From positions 89,966 through 153,965 of the forward strand of contig CAJQUW010007080.1 in the NCBI GenBank assembly GCA_907163375.1: DNA of 64,000 nucleotides, read 5' to 3'. Source of the stretch: Prostheceraeus crozeri (lineage: Eukaryota; Platyhelminthes; Polycladida; Euryleptidae). Below, piece by piece: positions 58,282 to 64,000 of the stretch. The notes under the pieces are model-generated. The model worked only from the letters and a program-made list of their open reading frames with translations, was not told where the DNA came from and did no database searches. Position 1 is the first letter of the stretch, and each line of letters opens with the position of its first letter. Both the position numbers and the translations under genes were made by a program.

Positions 58282-59292
58282 TGATATTATTTAAAAATGT
58301 CATCTGCTTCATCAAAATAGCTAAGTATGTAGAGTTAATTTAATTGATAAATGCGTTGATAAAAAAATCATTGTCACACCATTCGTCAATACTTAGCCAA
58401 TTATTCTTAAGAAAAAGAAATATGCTATTATTAAAAAATTATATTAAATATATTGAATATTATTTAAAAAAGCTATTATGTACTCAAAGCTTGGTATTAT
58501 TATTATTTAATTATTATAATTTATATTTATCTATAAATGATGTAGCTAATAAATAAAATGCGTACTAAGAAGTTTTTAAAGAACCAATCAGAATCCGAAT
58601 CAAAATTTACTTGCTTATTAGTCTCACAAAAAAAGTTAATCTTACACGTACTACTTAGAATTTTGGGGAGATGTATGATTACTTCCACACCCCTTTCGGT
58701 ACCCGCATTTCGGTGTGATAAGAAAATCAATCAGTATGGTGTACAAAATAAGCATGTACGTATAGACTCAAAATACGTGTGACATATTTTAATATCTTTG
58801 TATAGACCTTAATATCTTAATATACTTAATATCTTTGTATTAGTGTAGCACCTAATGATACTTAGCCTAATATGTCTATTGTTTCAGAGATTAGTCGACG
58901 CAATTGTAAACTTAACAAATGTATGTGAGAAGTCACAACATTCCGTGGATCAGAATACCAAAGAAATGAAAAAGTGACGAAAAGAATACGTATCGACTCC
59001 AGCCCCTACGGAACCTCTACGCCCGGTGGTAAGTTGATATTGATCATTTCAATGATATATGCAATCATACACTTGTTGCCCCAAAACATTCGAAAATGCA
59101 TACAACCAGTGAAGACAGTCATAACCAGTATTTGAAGACATTATTTGTTAGATTCTCTTGATAGGAAAATTACTTTTAAGATTTAAACCCACGGCATTTC
59201 ATGGATAATTTATGTTAACTTAATGAACATACTCACTACATTAAATATTTGTGTTATACGAATGAAATTAAACGTTATGCTCTTACTTTCAG
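58282..59292. other. AT-rich stretch, one possible exon
   Basis: Very AT-rich up to 58560. Near 58960-59033 a short open segment ends at a donor-like GTAAGT, but neither frame joins convincingly to the exon at 59293. Confidence 0.35.
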
Positions 59293-59562
59293 ATCTACAA
59301 ACAAGGCGATACAAACATCAACCTAACAAGAATAACTGGTAATCGACCCTCAAAATTTGCTTTGAACGTTGCCAAAAAACTGATCAATGAGGATGAACTG
59401 ATGGAAGGGCTCCTGAGTCCCCAAAAAGAAAAACGGGCAAGACCATCCTTGTCACCAGTACGAGCCAACTTACTTAAAGGTATTTTCCCCAGAATTGATA
59501 AACATCATAGAAACGTTAGGTTTAAAGAATGGGGTATTCAACAGTCTGATTTCTTGTACTAA
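59293..59562 (+). CDS. BEN-domain-like terminal exon
   Basis: A splice-like TTACTTTCAG ends at 59292; the frame IYKQGDTNINLTRITGNRPS is then open for 89 codons to the stop at 59562. The part NRPSKFALNVAKKLINEDEL, a basic segment and SLSPVRANLLKGIF resembles the C-terminal half of the BEN domain, a helical DNA- or protein-binding module of chromatin factors (..KFA..L...LF..EEL......L.P.R...L...F). The remaining 30 residues are unfamiliar. The upstream exons are not identified. It may be a host gene or a relic; similarity is judged by eye only. Confidence 0.4.
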   Translation: MYKQGDTNINLTRITGNRPSKFALNVAKKLINEDELMEGLLSPQKEKRARPSLSPVRANLLKGIFPRIDKHHRNVRFKEWGIQQSDFLY

Positions 59563-59772
59563 TGTATTAAGATTCTCCTATTTGATCAATTTATTTGTTC
59601 AGAGGTCGAAGGTATACTCACTGATCTCTTCTGTAGCTCACATTTCTAAACAAAATAAATTCAAATAATTACAATTCGTCATTCATGATAAATAAAAAGT
59701 TTAACAACGGCGCTAGCTATTAACTTAAGTACTTTGCTTATAAATCAATGATCTCGTAGTTGGCCAGACGTA

Positions 59773-60067
59773 ACATATTGAGCCCAGGCGCTTCGGAGAA
59801 CTTCGCTTCATTCTATCATCCTTTATTTACGAGTAACATACCAAATTGCAATTTCAAAGACAATGTCTTCTTCGTCAGTGGTTTAAATATAAAAGCACAC
59901 GCATGCACACGTACGTATAAACAACAACACGGATTACCACGTATATATAAAAGCACACGTATTTATCGTGTGCTTTTATATTTAAACCACTGACGAAGAA
60001 GACATTGTCTTTGAAATTGCAATTTGGTATGTTACTCGTAAATAAAGGATGATAGAATGAAGCGAAG
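59773..60067. mobile_element. 295-bp hairpin element with 13-bp target duplications
   Basis: TTGGCCAGACGTA flanks it directly at 59760-59772 and 60068-60080. Inside, inverted arms of 103 bp (59799-59901 and 59967-60069) are essentially identical, overlapping the right duplication by 2 bp, with a 65-bp loop rich in ACGT words. Each arm contains CTGACGA (plus strand 59990-59996), the hairpin AAGACA/TGTCTT and GAAA (60013-60016), which looks like a partial hammerhead core. The long variable target duplication and this motif suggest a non-autonomous Penelope-like derivative. Confidence 0.75.
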
Positions 60068-60322
60068 TTGGCCAGACGTATCTCTCGAATTGATTTTTTA
60101 TTGGACGTAGGAAAAATAAATCAAATGTGACTTTGGACAGGGGATACGGCCTCCATCGCCTTCTCATGGTTGATCTTATTTGTAGTCGCGTATCAGTGTG
60201 AAGCTTTATAAGTGATTGATATTAAAGAATTATGTTCCATGTCGAATGTGAGGTGATTGAAATGAGAAGACAAGTTGTTTGGAAATTCGTGTTTTTTATT
60301 GATCGTGGGATGAAGCTGAGTG

Positions 60323-60541
60323 ATTGCTTTTGATTATGTAAATGTTGAATCTCGAGTGTTTTTGTTAGTTCAGTATGAATCCGACGATAAATTTGTGATC
60401 AGTTTTACCGAGCTAGAATCATTGCAGGAGCTACTTATGTACATGCAGTTACCTTATAACAACAAATCTGTCGGTACAGGAAAACTTCAGTTGAGCGCAA
60501 ATATTACAACTGCATTCGACTCCACTTACTTGTATGATTAA
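60323..60541 (+). CDS. Possible exon, unknown protein
   Basis: An open frame reads NVESRVFLLVQYESDDKFVI then SFTELESLQELLMYMQL. A donor-like GTACAG..G follows near 60475. Many BEN-type proteins begin with a short FLLV-type strand motif like this, but there is no start Met in the frame and no partner exon is certain. Confidence 0.25.
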   Translation: MAFDYVNVESRVFLLVQYESDDKFVISFTELESLQELLMYMQLPYNNKSVGTGKLQLSANITTAFDSTYLYD

Positions 60542-60742
60542 AGTATTGAGAAGATTGATTGCCGGACTCATTGACGATTAAAAATAAGAAATCATATTTT
60601 CGTATAGCTTTTGATTTTTTCACTGCTTCTCTGCTCGTCCTGACACATGCCAGAAAAAAAATGTTGTATTCCATGTAGTGATGTCTTCAAGTCATGGGGT
60701 TGTGATGTGTTTCATAAAACGATTATATATCTTTTAATTTCA

Positions 60743-60859
60743 GAGACTGTTTCCGCCAAATACGGTGAAGGCAATGAAAACTGGACGAAAGCGAGAGGAG
60801 CAGTAAACGAACACAGGTTGGATTTAAAACGAAAGAAAAAGTCGCAGACGAAATCATAA
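60743..60859 (+). CDS. Possible terminal exon with a basic tail
   Basis: A pyrimidine-rich tract ends TTTCAG at 60742. The following frame, ETVSAKYGEGNENWTKARGA then NEHRLDLKRKKKSQTKS and a stop, is short and basic at its end. It may belong to the same gene as the exon-like frame at 60323. Function unknown. Confidence 0.25.
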   Translation, partial: ETVSAKYGEGNENWTKARGAVNEHRLDLKRKKKSQTKS

Positions 60860-60955
60860 AGTGAGACATAGACCTTAAACCGACTGTGGACGTTTGCTTT
60901 TGTAGAACATTTCAAGTATAGTATAAGCTTACATTTATTAATTAAATACATTTAA

Positions 60956-61201
60956 CCCTCTAAATACTATCGGCCTCTGAACCCTATCGATAAAATGTAG
61001 TACAAAGACTTTCATATCAGTAATAATCTGAAATGTCTCTCGGTCAATCTACTCGTATATATATACCGATTTCAGTGAAAATCTATATGTAGCTTACAGC
61101 TACAAATTCAGGAAATAAGACTATCAAAGACATGAAAAACTTTGAATTATCTAAATTCAACTTTTTTACAGGTACTGAGAGCCCTGTCGGTCTTTGGAGG
61201 G
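60956..61201. mobile_element. piggyBac-type MITE
   Basis: A 246-bp element flanked by TTAA (60952-60955 and 61202-61205). The ends are CCCTCTAAATAC and, inverted, CCCTCCAAAGAC, and subterminal CGG-containing words (ATCGGCC, CTGTCGG) are also inverted. No coding capacity. Its termini differ from those of the 5900 and 18764 elements, so it is a third family. Confidence 0.75.
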
Positions 61202-61205
61202 TTAA

Positions 61206-62369
61206 AATACGCGTAACATGTGGATTTTTTTAGATATTCTCTGTTAGGCCTACGATTTTTGAACTGGTTTATGTGTAGCATAAGCTAATTTTTGTATCAA
61301 AGTTGTATAATATATTCTTATGTATATTAACATTTTTTTCTCCGTAATTCTTTGGTAAAGAATTGATATATTCTATTCAGAATCAGGATGAATCCTGCTA
61401 TATGCAATTGATTAACTTTGATGAGCATTAAGCATCATAAAGATTCAGGAGGCGCTCATTAATCGAAAGTAAGAATGTAATTTTAAAAATTTGAAAGTCT
61501 TAGTGAATCTGACTGCAATCTACAAAACCAGTCTGTATCTGTAAGCATAGATAGTTAATCAGACTTATTCCGTTTGTCTCCATCGAAAATCAGACTGGTT
61601 CATTTTAAAAACTAGTAATATCAGACTGAATCTTAAGTAAAACAGATCATTTCTTGCAACGTTCTTGCAAGAAACGCTTCAAGAAATCACAATGTAATCT
61701 TGCTGATTCAGAAAAGATTTAAACAGAGGCAATTATATGGGTAGTGTGTCAGCATTGAAGTGCGCGTTTTTTAGATTCCCCTCTTACGTTAGAGCACTCA
61801 GAGTATCTGACACAGATCTAGGTATATGAACAGTTAGAGCAATAGAGAGAGAGAGTGCAATAAGATGTGATTGATGACATGTGACCACCGAGAAGGGCTG
61901 CTGATCCATTTCGGTCGGTTACCGCTGTTTTACGCTAATATCAACTTCTTTTGTAGACATCACAAAGAATGCACAGAAGCATGACAGACAACACCATGAT
62001 ATCCTCGTTTATCCCAGTTCATGCGCAATGTCTGAAGATATTACATGTAGAAGAGGCAAACAAGATCATAAATTCGTTTAGCCCTAGATGTACAGTAAAG
62101 CAAGTTTTGAGCTCGACCCCATGTTGTTGGTGAAGGTTTATTATATGAGAATCTTGCCTCCAACATATATAGCACGATTTTAATATTGTCAAACTTCTCA
62201 TTCATTTATGTTGAGAATTTCCGCTTGTTAATGAATTGCAGTTGGATCTAGTACGCTCTGAAACCGTATGTATAGGATTGTTTAACGATTTGATGGGCGA
62301 AAACATTGGTCCAAATTTACGGAGCAAAGAAGACTGTCCGAGATATGGAAGGGATTACCATGTGAACTT
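61206..62369. other. No recognisable gene; repetitive TCAGACT region
   Basis: Between about 61375 and 61715, words such as TTCAGAATCAG and CTGATTCAG recur in both orientations, with weak inverted ends, suggesting a degraded non-autonomous element. A GAGAGAGAGAG run lies at about 61843-61855. Confidence 0.35.
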
Positions 62370-62527
62370 CAATATGAAGATGACATTCTTCTTATGGCAG
62401 ACTCGGAGGAAGATCTTCAAGCGAAATTGCTGTGTTGGGAAAGAAGTCTTGTAAAAGTTTGAAGATGAATGCTACAAAGTCAAAGATCATGGCAAGCTGT
62501 TGTAAAGACACGATAGAAAAGAAGTAC
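62370..62527 (+). pseudogene. LINE reverse transcriptase scrap
   Basis: The frame from 62370 reads QYEDDILLMADSEEDLQAKL then LCWERSLVK, matching the motif C region (YADDI..L..S..DLQ..L..W) with E in place of A. After a frame change, LKMNATKSKIMAS follows, which is the usual next conserved segment. Only about 50 residues remain. Confidence 0.6.
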
Positions 62528-64000
62528 CAGACAGCAAAATGGCCATGAGTGAAATGCTGCAAAGGTGTGTGAGTAGGATTATTAGTATTTTAAGATCAAC
62601 TGTCAACAATTGTCAGATAAGCTCGTTTAATGTGATATTCCTTAGGTGACTTTTGTCCTTTTCATGTTGTTTACAAGGTAAAATGAATAAAAATAAATTG
62701 CAGCTTACTTGAGTGACTTAAACTGTTAATGAAAATTCTAAAAAACAAGAAAAATATCAATAAATGTCAATTTTTCTTTTCATTAACTCGACTTCTGCTT
62801 CAACTACAATTTTCATCGTATTATCGTATTTATCATTGTAATTATTTATTTAATTTCAAATTATTTGTTTATTTATTGTATAAGTTTCCTTTAGACTGAG
62901 TATTTTCGCTATTTATATTTACTATACTGTTTGATCTCTATGATTTGACTGGGATGATGATGAGCGGAGGTGAATGATGTTCAATTGTGTGTCGGCGCTG
63001 TCTATCGGTCATGCGTTGTTCATTATTCAAGCGTCAGATCACGGTAATGCATGTTTTCTCTGCTTCAACTACAATTTTCATCGTATATCTTATTTTCTGT
63101 TAACATTTAGATTTAGTGTCTGTACGTGATAGATGTGCAGGGCTCCACTCGAACAGGTCTGAGCGTTCAGGAATCATGGGACGAAACGCGAATCCTGGTC
63201 GAGCTCCTGTTGATGAACTCATTACTTTCAAGTTATTTAATCATTTTAAGCATCATATTCTTTCTTCATTCTTAGACACGTTTTGCAGAACTTTTAAATG
63301 ATTCTTAGCATCTGTAGAGAACGAAACACGCGTCCTTGTCAGAATTTCATCACTTTATCCTCATCTTAATCTCGCCTTAGTCCGCAGATGACAGGTCTGG
63401 TATCAATTTTCAAATAGAATGCATGTAGAATAGAATTGAAAAGTGTTTATATTGCTTTGAATGAAAATCATAGTTATGACAATGTACTGCAGACAGAAGA
63501 AAGGGTTGTTATGGGAAAACTAAAGACCATTCGACCGTCAACGTTAGAACAAATTTGACCAAATTGAAAAAGTATTCACCACACGTTGTAGTATAGCTGT
63601 AGAACTCGTAATCAATGAACCTTCAAGTAAGCAATTTGTAATACTTCGTGAAATTTCCTTTTGATTTATTCACTGGCATTTATCATCTTCATTTTAGTAT
63701 ATTGCCTTTGGCTTATAGATTGACTGCACTTTAAAGTCTAGTCCACTCTTGTGTTGTATTGAAATTGGCATGTTTTCATGCCATTGCTACTGCTGTGTTG
63801 TCTGGCATGCTGTTCATGGATGGCAATCATCACAGATGTAGGCAGCAGGATGACTAAATGATGTATAGATGCTTAACTATGCTCAGATGCGAAATGAAGT
63901 ATAAGTTCAAGATACTTGTGAAATTGTGGACTGCTACGTCTGATAATTGACAACGATCATGAAGGCGTTTATGTAGTTCCTCATTTTTTATGTCGCTTGC
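62528..64000. other. No recognisable gene
   Basis: AT-rich, with small open frames only. The phrase TCTGCTTCAACTACAATTTTCATCGTA occurs in part at 62791-62820 and again at 63061-63085, a direct repeat about 270 bp apart. Nothing else supported. Confidence 0.45.

Noticed and set aside
1-64000. LTR retroelements, Polintons or CRISPR arrays
   Set aside because: I saw no paired LTRs, gag, integrase or capsid motifs, and no regularly spaced short repeats with unique spacers apart from the irregular 16-bp motif array.

Overview
The window is AT-rich animal DNA, almost entirely accessory: dispersed repeats, transposon relics and a few exon-like segments. It has no operons, no rRNA and no intact tRNA gene. 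Spliced transposase genes, CR1-like LINEs, Penelope-like elements (PLEs), piggyBac, hAT and a transposon whose protein starts like the RAG1 N-terminus point to a marine invertebrate. Frequent words such as AGGCCTA and ACATGTA would suit an echinoderm or a relative, but the species cannot be fixed from the sequence.

The main structure is a giant imperfect inverted repeat. The left arm runs from the window edge (1) to 29441. The right arm runs from 31192 to about 52908, where it pairs with base 1, so the outer end lies beyond the left edge of the window. The arms differ by about 2-3% where I compared them, plus large insertions and deletions. The 1.75 kb spacer (29442-31191) is the reverse transcriptase part of a PLE. 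The 3' end of a PLE lies on both sides, so the symmetry axis sits inside a head-to-head PLE pair.

Left arm, outside to inside: unrecognised ORF (1-269), terminal exon of an unknown gene (3003-3358), five copies of a 16-bp motif (5485-9849), a piggyBac transposon (5900-8970), a tRNA-like SINE (11.2 kb), CTTGGG-rich clusters (12.3 and 13.35 kb), a hAT fragment (13.8 kb), a Tc1/mariner fragment (15.0 kb), a second SINE (16.5 kb), a piggyBac relic (18.8-20.0 kb), a second hAT relic (20.5-26.0 kb) split by a 4-kb CR1-like LINE (21802-25787), a LINE 3' relic (27.2-27.8 kb) and PLE pieces (28.2-31.2 kb). The right arm carries the same order reversed, without the intact piggyBac and LINE. It has its own additions: a 3.97-kb RAG1-N-domain transposon (38121-42086) and an 804-bp segment with a THAP-like ORF. 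For three insertions the opposite arm keeps the empty site, so these came after the arms separated.

From 52.9 to 64 kb no partner is visible. This part holds a PLE endonuclease fragment, a piggyBac fragment, a BEN-like exon, a 295-bp hairpin element with 13-bp target duplications, a piggyBac-type MITE and a LINE RT scrap.

The most unusual signals are three. The paired terminal exons differ at 7.4% of bases, nearly all amino-acid-changing, while their flanks differ by only 2-3%. The 16-bp CpG-rich motif array is kept in both arms. The palindrome is centred on a PLE. The inverted repeat could also be two haplotypes joined head to head by assembly, and that must be excluded first.
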